Of a stretch of DNA of 64,000 nt, positions 1 to 11,317 are shown one piece after another; the stretch's first letter is position 1, and each line of letters starts with the position of its first letter. The notes below the pieces were generated by a model. It had not been told where the DNA came from. It saw only the letters and a list, made by a program, of their open reading frames with translations, and made no database searches. Location: assembly GCA_027382625.1 (NCBI GenBank), contig JAJKFJ010021196.1:1-64000 (forward strand). The letters run 5' to 3'. Made by a program: the position numbers and the translations under genes. This DNA is from Tetmemena sp. SeJ-2015 (lineage: Eukaryota; Ciliophora; Spirotrichea; Sporadotrichida; Oxytrichidae).

Positions 1-39
1 GCGCCCCCCGGCCCTCGTTTGCCCAGAGTCAATGAGGAG

Positions 40-235
40 AAAAAAACTTTTGAATGCGAGAAATGTCAACGACAGTTCGAATACCCTCAGACCCTCAACC
101 CCACATCAAGGAAGTCCTCAGAAAACCCTAAGACTATATGAAGCATTGAAAGGGGGTCGCTATTTTTGTCAACTTGTGAGCAAAATTTCTCCACTTGTTC
201 CCCTCAAGAAACACATGGAGAAAAAAGCACGGTGG
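40..235 (+). pseudogene. decayed C2H2 zinc-finger remnant
   Basis: Two finger-like units can be made out in different frames. The first has FECEKCQRQFEYP followed, one frame over, by HIKEVL. The second has a phenylalanine-cysteine pair near 165 and KKHMEK near 210, with the second cysteine only visible in another frame. The spacing resembles C2H2 fingers, but the reading frame is broken several times and no start or stop fits. The surrounding kilobase is G+C-richer than the rest of the window. I see a dead coding fragment rather than a functional gene. It could also be chance similarity. Confidence 0.3.
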
Positions 236-260
236 TTCTAATTGAGGAAAAAGAAATTTT

Positions 261-1254
261 AAGATGGTCCCAGCTAAGGGCAAGCAGATACCTTGACAAG
301 GTTCAACTAAAGGGAAGCAAGGGGAAAAGAAGAGGAAGATTATTTCATGAATCAAAGCCTTAGTTATGGTGTCAGTAAAGTTTCAGCTTAAAACAAGATA
401 TTTGAGAGTTGAACTTTGGAGGAGTGTGTTCAAAATTCCCTCCACCTTGCTGATGCGAAGCGAAGAGACACCATCATAAAAGAAATACTAAATTTCCCTT
501 AGAATCCCTTGTAAGAAGGAAGAGAGAGGTTTGATTCGCGAACGAACTACAGTGTTGAGAGAAGGGGGGACAAAAATTGGTAGTTCTTCTCTTGTGGTGT
601 TTTTATCGACATGATTACATCCATTCCCCTTTCCTAAATGGGAGACACACAAGAGAATTTTCAGCACGAGGCGAAACAATACTAGTTATGCTTTTATGAC
701 TCTTTTTAGAGGAGTGAGGGAGTTGCAGGGTTTGGGGATTCGTGCACAGAGATCTAAGCCAGAGAACATATATAAATTTAAACCGTCAGGAAAATGTAAG
801 ATTAAAAGGTTGTAAAAAAGGAAAACATTGAGGAAAATCGGTGCAAGGAACTGCGGCTATTCCATAGGAAGATTTGGGCTCAAGGGTTTTCAGTGCATGG
901 GCTTGGTCTATATTTGCAATCTACTTGAATGGAATAAAACCCAGGGGAATACTACAAAGTTGAAAGTGAAATGATGCAATATAATTCGCAACAAAACTTT
1001 GTAAGAAGCAATTTCAAAACCCTTTTGAAAAAGTTAGTAAAAAAAAGAATAATAAAGCAACCTATGAAACCTAACATATTATTGAGATAAGGAGCACTTA
1101 AAAAGGGATAAAATTAGAAATTTTTAAAAAAAAAAGACTAAGGGCACTTCCTAGAAAAACTTTTGATTTCCCCGTTTAGGGTTAAAATTTAGCATGATTA
1201 TAAGTATTAAAAAAAATTTTAATTTTACACACTTATTTTCACTTCTTATCATAA
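261..1254. other. no gene recognised (G+C-richer then AT-rich)
   Basis: Bases up to about 950 are purine-rich and noticeably less AT-rich than the rest of the window, with no long frame under either the standard or the ciliate code. From about 1020 the sequence turns AT-rich. Nothing recognisable was found. Confidence 0.5.
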
Positions 1255-1285
1255 TTTTTTTTTTTGGGTTTTTGGGGGTTTTTAA
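1255..1285 (+). repeat. telomere-like T/G tract
   Basis: A run of T followed by GGG, five T, GGGGG and five T. It resembles the T4G4 telomere unit of spirotrichs but is irregular. It lies about 65 bp beyond the point where the TRAP1 fragment loses homology. Confidence 0.4.
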
Positions 1286-1349
1286 TGAACAAGGATATAA
1301 AATTTGAAGATAAAATGAAGTCCATTCTGAATAGAGAAAAATTTAAAGG

Positions 1350-2249
1350 AGTGTTTCTTCAATACTTGCTCAATAGTTGTACCTTTACAGAAGTCTCTGC
1401 ATTCAGGCTTCAACTTCAGAGTAATTTTAGTTCCTCTTACGAACCCAATATTATCAGCAGTGCTAACTTCATACTCTCCGCTTCCATCACTGACCCAGCG
1501 AACTCCATGGGGACTGTGATCACTCTTAGAAATAACCTCTACTTAATCTGCCACGATGAAAGTTGAGTAGAAACCAACTCCGAACTGCCCAATAATACTC
1601 TCTAAGGTTTACTAATCTCCCGACTTATTAGTGTTAGCATTAGATAATTTTTTGACAAATTCTTGCGATCCAGACTTTGCAATGGTTCCCAGGTTTTCTT
1701 GAGCCTCCTCTCTAGTCATGCCTACTCCTGAGTCAAAGATTGTGATTAGCCTTTCCTTCTCATTAGTGGAGATTGTAATATAGAGGCCTGGATCTTGAGC
1801 TGAATTATTAAACTATCTCGCTCTTCCGCTCATCTCTGCATAACGTTACTTCTCTAGAGCATCTGAGGCATTTGACATAAGCTCTCTCAAGAAAACCAAT
1901 CAATTTAGAAGTATTTAATTAAAACTTCTTTATCTGAATATATACTTCTAGCGACAATATCAAGAAGTTTCTTAGTCTCTGTCCTGAATTGATACTTTTA
2001 AGTTTGAGAAATTTCTGGCTCTGGCTCATTAACATCTATTATCACTGACTCTTTTGTAGAGAAATATCTCATTTGACTGCCAAAGTAGAGTTGACTTTGC
2101 ATCATTTATCCTCGTACCATCATTCTTTGATTAATCTGATTGCTTGCGCAGATGATACTTGCTGCTGTCTAAAAATAAATTATCTGAGCTTTGGTGAGGA
2201 ATTTTCTAGAACTTGCCTAGAAAAGTTAAAGAGTGGGTTTACTGAGCAT
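1350..2249 (-). CDS. TRAP1: TRAP1-type mitochondrial HSP90, amino-terminal part
   Basis: HSP90-family ATPase domain of the mitochondrial chaperone TRAP1. The start at 2249 opens a basic, serine-rich presequence (MLSKPTLQLF...RKFLTKAQ) expected for import into mitochondria. GHKL ATP-binding motifs follow in order: [29 protein letters not shown] and [10 protein letters not shown]. Several TAA/TAG codons are read as Gln. One IES interrupts the block before [12 protein letters not shown]. Homology runs to about [11 protein letters not shown] and stops near 1350. The middle and carboxy-terminal domains are absent here, so the remaining MDSs must lie elsewhere if the gene is functional. TRAP1 is preferred over cytosolic HSP90 because of the presequence and the [17 protein letters not shown] block. 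Confidence 0.85.
1897..1925 (-). other. IES in TRAP1, pointer GTTTT
   Basis: AT-rich 29-bp insert (including one pointer copy). AAAAC (GTTTT on the coding strand) occurs at 1892-1896 and 1921-1925. Removing one copy plus the insert restores [15 protein letters not shown]. Confidence 0.8.
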
Positions 2250-2639
2250 TTTATTGCGATATTATTTTATATAATAAATAATTTTGGGTTTTTTAATCTT
2301 TAGAATATATTTGTGTAAAAATTAAGTTTTAATTTTTACCCTTTTTAAAATTTTTAAATATTACTTCTGTATAGCCTGGACGATCTTGGACGAACCTCTT
2401 TTCATGTGTATAAAACTTGAAACTGTAAGCGCTTCTTTTTTGCCGCCGAGTATGACTAAAAAAAGGTGAACGTTCTCTAATAAAATGCTATTTTAGAAGA
2501 ATTTGTAACTAAATCTCTAAAAGTCAGTCAAAAGACAAATAAAAGTGGCTAATTACAATATAATATGGCTTCCTAGCTAGAATTGAAAAATCGGGGACAA
2601 GCAGATAATAAAATTCGGAACACAAGTTAATATAGATGA
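2250..2639. other. intergenic, nothing seen
   Basis: AT-rich sequence with no protein-like frame on either strand. Confidence 0.5.
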
Positions 2640-3050
2640 GATTTAAATTAAAATCGGAGATTGTTTAAAATAATAAATGAGGAGTTGCAACTTGGTGACT
2701 GTTGAAATCAAGCAAATACCCCCTTGATCTGCAGCTTGTTCGATATCTTATAAAAATAATATGAGTTTCTTCTTTAATCATCTTCATAGCCCCTTTCTGC
2801 AGCAAGATATGATGATCACACTTTACTAAATCCTCTATTTCAAATTCTACAAAATTTGTGTCCTTTATAACTCTCGACTGAGCGCTCCAACACAAAAGTT
2901 GCAAGGATATAAAGTTCTTAGAATTCATTATGAATCGAATGTAATTATTTTTCAAATTGGACACACTTCAGCTGTCACTAATTAAATGCATTTAAATTTA
3001 ATATCTAATTTCATTTCCATTAACTCTCAGCTATACTATATAGAAGATGG
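2640..3050 (+). repeat. dispersed germline repeat, copy A
   Basis: About 400 bp that match 37265-37665 in the same orientation at roughly 65-70% identity with small gaps. Shared blocks include GTTGAAATCA, TGAGCGCTCC and GAATCGAAT. The minus strand keeps an open frame of about 90 codons here that is not intact in copy B, so protein coding is unproven. The copy ends about 55 bp before the first PARN MDS. Confidence 0.7.
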
Positions 3051-3104
3051 GTAAATACAAGTCTCAATAATCATTATTTTATAATTATTGTTGCTTTAAG
3101 CACT

Positions 3105-3516
3105 ATGGATATCACTAAAGATAATTTCTTGGTTACTTTACCGCTTGTCTCAAAGTCAATTCAAATCAATTGAATAACACGATATAATTATATACTTATA
3201 AAATTCACACAGCAGATTTCATTTCCTTTGATACTGAATTCTCAGGTTTGCTTTATCTCTTAAGATTAATTACCTAATTAGGGCTTTCAATCGGATTTGA
3301 AGACAAAGGACATGACTACGATACAGTAGAAGATAGATATCAGAAGCTAGTTCATAATTGCAGCAGAATGAATACCTTCTAAGTTGGCCTTTGCACATTC
3401 AAGTGGGATGACAAAAAAGGCAAATACACATGCAGACCCTTCAATTTCTATGTTTTCCCAGACTCAACTCTCTTTGAAGACATAAACATCCAGTTCTAAG
3501 TAATGTCAATTCTAAA
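3105..3516 (+). CDS. PARN: PARN deadenylase, amino-terminal MDS block (inverted)
   Basis: Poly(A)-specific ribonuclease, a DEDD-family 3' exonuclease that shortens mRNA tails. This block holds the start (MDITKDNFLVTL) and the first catalytic motif DTEFSGL (Asp and Glu of ExoI). GFEDKGHDYDTVEDRYQKL and FNFYVFPDSTLF follow. Two IESs with pointers AATTCA and GCTTT interrupt it. The frame ends abruptly at 3513-3516 (TAAA). The next protein block, KFLMSNNFDFNKLF, is found only on the opposite strand at 5826 downwards, preceded by the same TAAA. The amino-terminal quarter is therefore inverted relative to the rest of the gene and lies 131 bp beyond that gene's own stop codon. Confidence 0.9.
3164..3207 (+). 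other. IES in PARN, pointer AATTCA
   Basis: AATTCA at 3158-3163 and 3202-3207. Excision restores VSKSIHTADFISFDTEF and removes an in-frame TGA. Confidence 0.85.
3255..3287 (+). other. IES in PARN, pointer GCTTT
   Basis: GCTTT at 3250-3254 and 3283-3287. Excision gives EFSGLLSIGFEDKG. The insert is 33 bp, a multiple of three, so the frame stays open without removal. Confidence 0.75.
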
Positions 3517-3646
3517 TCTAACTTTCGATTGATAAAACTTTGGTTTACCCGCTAAAGCATACTTTATTCTAATGACACAACAACTAACTTTCTCATATTT
3601 AGGCAATCGAAGCTATGAACTTAAATATAGAAGAAAATCTTGAAAA

Positions 3647-5826
3647 TCATTAAAAGTCGATTCTGTTGTGCGCTCTGAATTTTTTAGCCTCTTCCCAGGA
3701 CACGATTTCTAAAAATCCTAGTTGTTGCAAAAGAGTAACTCCCTCCTCATTAGGAGTCTTGAGCTTTGCAATAAAACCGGCTATGTCCTAGGATTCTATC
3801 ACTGTGGGCTCAATATAAAAGAATTCCAAGTAGAATGAGTTAGCGGAGTCTTTGTTTATGCAGTAATCTCCAAACTAAGAGAGTTTTTAAGCCAATTGAT
3901 CAGCTCTTAGGTGGCTGATTTCCGAGTCAATTTTGATCCAAGCAACGTTTGTGAAATCCTTAGGAACATCTTCTTATCTGTTGGGATCAAGGTGATAACA
4001 TCTGCAGTTGTCATACTAGTTGAACATGACCTTATTGTGGAATTTTACAGCAAATGTGCATTGAAGGTCAATTTGGCCGTTTCTTCTTGATATTATGAGA
4101 GGAGTCTGCTCTTCTTAAATTTCTAACGAGGAGGATATCTTGGACTCTTAATTATCAATTTTGGTTAAGCTCATTTTGGTTTCCTCAGTTTGATTCGCTT
4201 CAGTCGAACCCTCAGAAATGCTGAGCTCCTTCATCTTTTCATTAAGAACTTTATCCAACTCTTCCTTAGTTTTATTCTCTTGCAAAGGCTTATTTTGTCT
4301 CTAAGAATCTTAAAAATATTTAGACAGAATCTTAGTCCTATTTTCCACCTCTATCACCTCCTCTTCCCCTCTAATTACCTCTACCTCTACCTCCTCTCTG
4401 GCCATCTGTCCTTCCTCCTCTCTGTCCATCATTTCTATCTCCCTTTCTTTCTTCTTTAGGTTGCTCTACTTCTTTGAACTTCATGATACTTGCAAATGCT
4501 ACGCCTGTCATATACGCATCATAAGCAGCCTCATGATAATGCGATAGTAACCCAGCGCCGTCGTAGTTTGCAAACCCATTTTCCAAATATAAAACTAAAA
4601 CACCTTATACATTCTATCATATTTTAAATCAAAGACAATCTTTGGTTGATCTTTGAGTTTAGCATCGTAAGTGCACTTCTCATAAACTTTTCCGAGATCA
4701 GTTCTGCCAAAATATTCAGCAGCGTTAGAGAGTACTTTGGTGTCATATATGTGAGGAAACATCTAATTCCACTAAATAAAGTTTGGTAAATTTTCACAAT
4801 GCTTACAATCTTAATGAATTCTTGATACTCATCTGGGAAAGGAGCTATAAACTAGTTGTAGAGATAGCCAATATCATAAATCATGTTGTGTCCAATGATA
4901 GGCTTCTTTGCGTCGATAAGCTCCTAAACAACTAAGGAAAAGCCCATCTCAGTTTGGAAAAGGTTTTCAAACTGCTTTTGCTTGATTTAAGCTGCGGTTG
5001 GAGGCTCCACATGCTCTAGATCTACGAGGATCTCTGGCTCTTCTTTTGGTTTAGTGTCAAGAGGTTAAGATAGAATCTCAGAGGCAGTGGTAGATTGAGA
5101 GGAGTTGTCAAAATAAATCAATTGAGAATATAAAACTGCATCAACGCTAAATTCACTCACAGGTTGTTATGTTGATTTAGATTCGGTTGAGGCTTGAATA
5201 GTAGATACTTCAGGGTTTACCTTTTGGCCACTGGCCTCTTGAGCCTTAGAAGCGCTCTTCTATGCACTTTTAGAGTAGTCATTCTTTTTCCACCATTTCT
5301 TGATCACAAACGAATCAGTGCCTTTCTTAAACTCACAATGATTTAAGATGAGATAAATTTGTCGCAATTAATATTATTTGATAACAATAGATGTTTCCAG
5401 CTTCTCTGTACTTGTTCTGCAGATCTCTAGAGAGTTGTCTCTTGAGAGCGTGTGACTTGATCTCAATAACAAGCTATTCGTTTTTGTTTGAGTTTTTGGT
5501 ATCCTCAACAAACTTCTCAACTTGCTCTAAAATCTAGACGAGTTGCTGTTGTGAAGGTGTCCCCCAAGTTGGTGTAGAAGCGGTTGAAATACTTCTCCTC
5601 CATCACTTTCTGAAGTGCTCGCTGCTCCACTAGATGCTTTTTTTATTAAAAAAAGTTCAACTTTAAATAAGTAACAAACATTTTTGATAATTTCTGATAG
5701 CTCTACAAATAAAGGTCAAATTAGAAACTACATAGTAGAAAAATGAGAAGTAAAAGTTATTATGACTTACGATTCCTTAGGAGAAAAGCTTGTTAAAGTC
5801 AAAGTTGTTAGACATCAAGAACTTTA
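3647..5826 (-). CDS. PARN: PARN deadenylase, remaining MDSs to the stop
   Basis: Continuation of PARN on the minus strand. In order: KFLMSNNFDFNKLF, an intron (5637-5770, GTAAGT..AG), a helical linker (LEQVEKFVEDTKNS), GHNMIYDIGYLY (ExoII aspartate), a 35-nt intron (4772-4806), YHEAAYDAYMTG (ExoIII His and Asp), a basic RGG-like linker, and an RRM-like end (CRCYHLDPN, DFTNVAWIKID) to TGA at 3647-3649. IESs carry pointers ATTGT, TAT and TAAGATTCT. A one-base slip at the C run 5561-5565 breaks the frame and is probably an assembly error. Together with 3105-3516 all catalytic residues of a DEDD nuclease are present. Confidence 0.9.
4313..4334 (-). other. IES in PARN, pointer TAAGATTCT
   Basis: Nine-base pointer (AGAATCTTA on the plus strand) at 4304-4312 and 4326-4334. 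Excision joins two open frames in the linker. Confidence 0.85.
4590..4609 (-). other. IES in PARN, pointer TAT
   Basis: 20-bp insert between ATA copies at 4587-4589 and 4607-4609. Excision gives KYDRMYLENGFANYDG. Confidence 0.7.
5340..5388 (-). other. IES in PARN, pointer ATTGT
   Basis: 49-bp insert, pointer (ACAAT on plus) at 5335-5339 and 5384-5388. Excision gives REAGNIYCEFKKGTDSF. Confidence 0.8.
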
Positions 5827-6960
5827 TGTTGCTTGCCTAAATATAAAAAATGCTCAAATGGTCTAAAAATTAAAGGAAATCATTGAAAAGATTAAAGTAA
5901 TTTTTTAATGGGATAGATAAAAAATTATTTATGGTTTCCAATATAAGTATAAAGAATTATTTAAATTAAAGTTGAAGAAATATTCAAATTAAAAGAACTT
6001 GCAATAATTTTGTAGAAAGATTTTAATTTTTTTAAAAAAAAAAATTAAAATTTGAGAATAAAATTGATTGTTTCACTAACATTTGAATTTAATATTAAAG
6101 TTTTTTATAATTTCTACCACGCGGATATTTCAAATACGGAACATATTTTATAATATTTACCTTTGATAATAAATCTATGCATTCTTAATTTAATTGATAT
6201 ATCAGTTCTTTAAGATCTATCGCCACAATTTGAAATTATAAGCTTTAGATAAATTTTTTTTTAAGAAGAATAATTAATTAAAAATTTTCGTCACCTTTGT
6301 AAAGACAAATAAATTCCTTAATTAATTATGCATTAAGAATTCACAAATCGGTTCTCTTTCTTAATAAATTTCAAGATCCCTATGAGGTGAAAAATTGAAA
6401 AAAAGCAAAATTTGAACTTAAATGAATAACTAGGATTTAGTTAAATTTTTCATTAGAAGAGATAAAGCAAAAATATTATAATTTATAAATAGAATTAAAT
6501 GTGATATAACTTTCTTAAACCTAGATCAATGATTTAATGGCTTTAATTTTAAATTTGAAAAAAAAATTAAAGAAAGAGATTACAAGCTTTACAAAATTAT
6601 ATAGTTAAATCTTGAATTTTAATTTAAAAAATCAAAAATAAAACTATTGAGAATATTTAGTCAAATAAAAATTTAAAATTCTAAGGAAGAAAATAATTGG
6701 GAATAAAGGTTTGGTTATTAAATTAATTGAAGTTCGATTAGTTAATTGTGATTTTAGAAAGAACAACTAAATATGATTTAATTTATTTCTATAATTACCA
6801 TATTAGATTTTACAGCAGCCAAGTTAATCTAATATTGTGAGATCTTGTTGATTGAAGTAAAAATAAATTTAATTCACCATTTATCTTAAAGTCAGTTAAA
6901 AGATTTGGAATCCCAGTTTCAGCAGTTTACTTCTAAATCTCTCTCCTCTTTATTGATCTT
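5827..6960. other. AT-rich spacer, nothing seen
   Basis: Over 1.1 kb of strongly AT-rich sequence with no protein-like frame. It contains many A and T runs but no clear repeat structure. Probably germline-limited or intergenic. Confidence 0.5.
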
Positions 6961-7500
6961 TCAAGTATTTTATGTGATTTAAATTTGTCTATTTTACTCA
7001 CTTTCTTCTTGCAATTCTTCGTTTATTGTTGATAATTCGTTCTATTATATATCTGACATTTCATTCTATCCGTCCTAAAAGTCTAACATTGATTCTTGTC
7101 CAGAACTTTTAGCGCTCTATTCATCACTCACAGAGCATTTTTTAGCTTTACTGATCCTTCTTTTTCTAGTTTCTTTAACCTCATTTTATTCTGGACTTGC
7201 TTTCTACTATAGGTTCAAACTCACACCCTTTAATGCACTGCCACTAAGAATTGTCTATTTCTCGCAGCTGCTGCTACTTTTAGTTTCTTAATTTTCATTA
7301 TCCGTAAATCCTGGGATCTGATTTTACTAAAGCATACTGAAGCTAGTTTGGAGCAGATGATTCATATTGAAGTGCTTTTAGTATTGCTTAATGTCCTAGA
7401 GTTTGCCAAGGATTAACAGGTCATCTTTCTCAACTGGCTCTAAATCCAAAAGCTAGTGATTTGGTGGTAAATAGAGCACGAGGTCACTACTCGCTGCCAT
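6961..7500 (-). CDS. uncharacterised protein with basic motif
   Basis: A clean 179-codon frame from ATG (7498-7500) to TGA (6961-6963) with TAA/TAG as Gln. It begins MAASSDLVLYLPPNHQ, is rich in Gln, Ser and Glu, and has a basic cluster (ETRKRRISKAKK) that could act as a nuclear localisation signal. I do not recognise the family. A second minus-strand stretch at about 7590-7850 (MESKDKKAKGKLRIFVFVK) looks coding in a different frame and could be an upstream MDS of the same gene, but I could not find the pointer. Confidence 0.55.
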
Positions 7501-8336
7501 TCCTATCTTATTGCACAGCTCCATTCATTTAAAATTATAAAAAGAAAACTAGGATTCAAAATTGATTTGTAAGTTAAAGCTTTTTTGTTATAAATAAATT
7601 ATATGGGATTATGAAGGAGCTTAGATTAAGACTGTGCTTCTCTCTATCTAGCATAATCGAATACTGAGTTTCTCTTTACTTTACGAAGACAAATATTCTC
7701 AATTTGCCTTTCGCCTTTTTGTCCTTGCTCTCCATTCTTTCGGAGGATTTGGAAAAGGCTAATGGAATGGGATTATTTTCTACTGCGAGATTATTTGCAC
7801 TGGAGGCACTGTATTTATCTTTAGCCAATTATCAGCAACATCGTCCTCGAGAAGTTTTGTGCTATTTTTGCTTATATTTCTTTTTTTGGCGAACTTTCTT
7901 GCATCTAAAACAAAATATATTATGCCAAATAAAATAGACATTGTTCAAAAAAATTATTATGCTCTGAAACTTTAAAAGTTACCTCTTATAGGAAAATACT
8001 GAAGCTCTAAAAATGATGTGTAAAAATGTTTTCACAGTTAAAGCAGATTCTTCTATCTTAGATAGTTTACAAAGAGAAATTCAAATATTTTTGAAAAGTT
8101 AGAATAGACTAAAATTAAAAGCTTGGAAGAGAGTGAAGAGTCAGAAGAGATTTTAGGTTAAAAATTTAAGTAAAAAGTGAAGATAAGTTAAATCAAGCCG
8201 CTTATGCGAAATCAAGTTCATCAAGGTATCTTTGTTAGAGTGAAATTATTAAATGTCCTTCAATCCTTATTGTCTCCTCGTTGAAGTAGCCTCTTTTAAT
8301 TTTAAGTCTTAGTCTGTTCTCCTTATCCCTAAGTAT
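7501..8336. other. mostly unassigned; weak minus-strand coding
   Basis: 7590-7850 on the minus strand has protein-like sequence in two frames, possibly another MDS of the preceding gene. A plus-strand frame of about 56 codons starts near 8012 but has no recognisable features. Confidence 0.35.
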
Positions 8337-11317
8337 TCAATTAGCTTTGCTACATTTATTCCTTCTTATTTGTTAGGGCTAAGGTTAAGAAGTTTGCTTG
8401 CTACCAATGACACTTCCGTAGTAAGACTAGTCATTCTTTATTTGGTTCAAGTGATGATGCCCATACATTTGAGGGAGCATTAAAGAAGGCTAAATCAAAG
8501 GCTATCTGGTAAATTACCAGGAGGAAGCTTGAGTTTGTAAATTTGAAGCCATCATAGCTTAAGAAACTGGACTCCAGATATTTTGAGTTGGCATAAGTTG
8601 AGGTTAAGTTTGAATTTATTAACCACTTAAAGCCTATGAATTAGGCTGACTGTAGCTGTTGTGTTATTGCTATATTACGTTAATTGGCTAGTGCTGAATG
8701 TTGATGTTAACATTGTAAAGGTCTTGATTGTGTAATAAGTCCTATGAAGCAAAAGTATTCTAAAGGCCAGAAGGAATTATCTGAACCTAGCCGAGCCTAT
8801 TAGAGGGAGTTATTGCTAAATTTTGATGAGAGCTTGCAGGTGAACAATTAGGAACTGGGTCGTGAGTCATGTTGTGGTGAATGGCTTCTTGCTTGATTTA
8901 GGCTAGTATTTCATTTGCCATGTTCTCGTCTATTGGCCCTGCAAGCTTTTTCTCTTGTATCTTTTGCCTCATGACCTTTAAAAAGTTCTCTTCAATAAGC
9001 TTCTTCATAGCTTCAAACTCTTTAAGATCGATACCAACTATGGGCGCAATCTTTTCAACATACTCCTGTATCTCTTTCTTTGCTTTTTGAACAGCTTATT
9101 CGTTTCCAGACAGCTAAATTACCCTTTCGTCAGTGAGGCTATTGAATTCCTTTGGAATGAAAATGTAAGCTTAAATATTCAATAAGGAAATTAGCCAAAA
9201 GTAAAATTATAGCTCCAGTGTCTTTGTGAAGTTACCTCACACGCTCTCCTTCAAATCCGACCACAAATGAAGTGAGTTAGTTTGGAATTCCTACGTATGT
9301 ATGAGGCCCAGGGAAGGGGTTGTACTCTAATTGCTATTGCTAAACTTAGCATTGCTCTTAATGCTGCAAAAATACCATCCTCTGCTAATCTATAGGCATG
9401 GTTGAATTTGCTGAAGGTTAGAAAGTAGGCTAGAAAGGATAAAATAAATTGCGGTAATAAGAGAGATCTCCGCTTTGAGAGTTTGTTGCGCCTGAGCTTG
9501 AATAATGAGTAGGGCTGCTAGCGTAGTCTAAATCAATTGTTTATAAAGAATGGAAAATACATGAGTTTGTAACTGGAGGCTTAGGAGGAGCCATAGGATA
9601 AACTCCAGCTATTAAGGTTTAGTAGCTGAGGTGCATCTTTCTGTGTTCTTAGATTAAATTATAGAATAGATAAATTCAATAAAAAGCAAATATATATCTT
9701 CAACTATCTCCTCAATAAGTCTTCTTGCCTTTTCGTATTTCTCTACTGACCCTTCAATGAAAACATTCCTTTTTTGGGAACCTGGAATCTACTTTTTAGC
9801 CACTTGAACTCTAGCTCCACTCTTCAATTGTATTTATCTTATTGTCTCACCTCCTTTTCCTATTATAAGTCCAACACATTCATTTGGAACTGGAATGATG
9901 TAAAATTGAATATTTTCTAAAATTTTGCTTGTAAATAAATAATTTAAGCAGATTAAACTTTAATTTTCAAAACTTTATTAATTATTATAAGCCTAAGAAG
10001 ATTAAAAGAAGGAGATTTACATGAGGAGAGGGAGGACCATATGGTGTGAGCAGATGATCGCTTATTTGTTCTCTGTAAAACTACTTGCTCATCAATTATG
10101 CGTCATTAAGCTACGTCATCCTTATCTACTGCCTTGTGGGCTCATCAGAATCAAGAATTTTATTCACTCTTTCCTTTGCATTTACAATTTTTGTGTGTGT
10201 ATCACTTAAAATTAGTATGTGCTGATCCTCATCATCATCAGGCTGAGGGGGGTATCCTTCCTTGTGTGAATTTTTTCCTCTAATGAGAATCTTGCAGCCA
10301 GTTTCCTCTTCGAGTTTCTTCTAGAAAGTTCCCTTGGGTCCTATTATCAAACCTACATAGTTTACTCCAGGTAAACTCTTCAAAAAACTTACTCTAAAAA
10401 TGTTATAAGCATAATTTTTGTGGTTGGAAGATATATTTTTTCTCAGTATTTAAACATATCTGGATTAGTTAGCATGTATGGCTGATTAAAGAGAGTTTAA
10501 ATGAATTAAGTTTCGCTAGTAGGAGGATGGGTTTTGTATTATGTAACAACAGTTTAGGCTAGAGTTAGTTTTGAATTCCCATCCTCAAATTTACTCTGAT
10601 TTTAAACTGTTAACTCTGGCTATTCTTGGGATAATCAATTATTAGACTCCTAAAATTTAAGAAGTACCACTTGCTCCCTAGCCTTAATTTTCTGGCAGCA
10701 ACTTTTAGCTACCTCTTCCTTATCTTCCAAGTCCATCTTCTTTTTCTGAATCCTTTTATACAAACTTAGGAACTGTGAAACCATAATCCAAGCCTCCAAG
10801 ACTATTCCTAGAGACAGAGCCACTATTCTTGCTCTAATTATTTCTGCTGTGATGACGATCCTTGGAGTCTTCTTCAGGAGGATTTCGAGATTTTATTGAT
10901 GGTACACAGAGACGTAAGAGTTTTCATTCCAAGTATTCTAGGTGCTTGTAGATTACTTCACCTAATCAAAGCGATCCTACTGCCTTTGTATTTATGGAGA
11001 TCGGTCTTTGTTCATTTGATTGTTTTGATAAGACTCTTACTTTTAAATTAATACTTGGATAATAAGATATTTATATGTTTAAACTGTTTGTAATCAGAGT
11101 ATTTTCTCCTACTATCATTTGACTGTTTTTCTTCATATCTAGTTGATCTACTACTACTAACTTTAGGAGCATCTTCTCTATACTATTTACTATGAGAGGA
11201 GGTATCTCTGCTCTAATTGCTTGAAGGGACTCTGCTACTTTAGTTTTTCTCATTTTAATAAGACTACCTTTTGCTAAAGTTAGAGTCCTTGTTACTCGTG
11301 TCTGTTCTTGAGTGCAT
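8337..11317 (-). CDS. triple-KH RNA-binding protein (SF1/FUBP-like)
   Basis: RNA-binding protein with three KH domains. The start at 11317 leads a Ser/Arg-rich region (RSTRYEEKQSNDSRRKYSDY) typical of splicing factors. KH1 carries NYVGLIIGPKG and ETGCKILIRGKNSHKEG and is closest to the branchpoint-binding protein SF1. KH2 has VPNECVGLIIGKGGETIRQ. KH3 is diverged (VVGFEGERVRQLHKDTGA) and is split by an IES with pointer AGCT. A helical segment and a Gln-rich tail follow, ending at TGA 8337-8339. Several further frame changes between 10400 and 11100 mark unresolved IESs or base errors. Whether it is a true SF1 or a FUBP/KSRP relative cannot be settled; no zinc knuckle was seen. Confidence 0.75.
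9172..9214 (-). other. IES in KH gene, pointer AGCT
   Basis: AGCT at 9168-9171 and 9211-9214. Removal gives HKDTGAYIFIPKEFNSL, completing KH3. Confidence 0.8.

Noticed and set aside
1255..1285. End of a TBE transposon or a true chromosome end
   Set aside because: The T/G units are irregular, there is no long C4A4 array, and no transposase lies nearby.
7704..7937. Plus-strand frame MPFAFLSLLSILSEDLEKAN
   Set aside because: It is hydrophobic by chance opposite a minus-strand Lys/Ser-rich coding stretch, with no supporting context.
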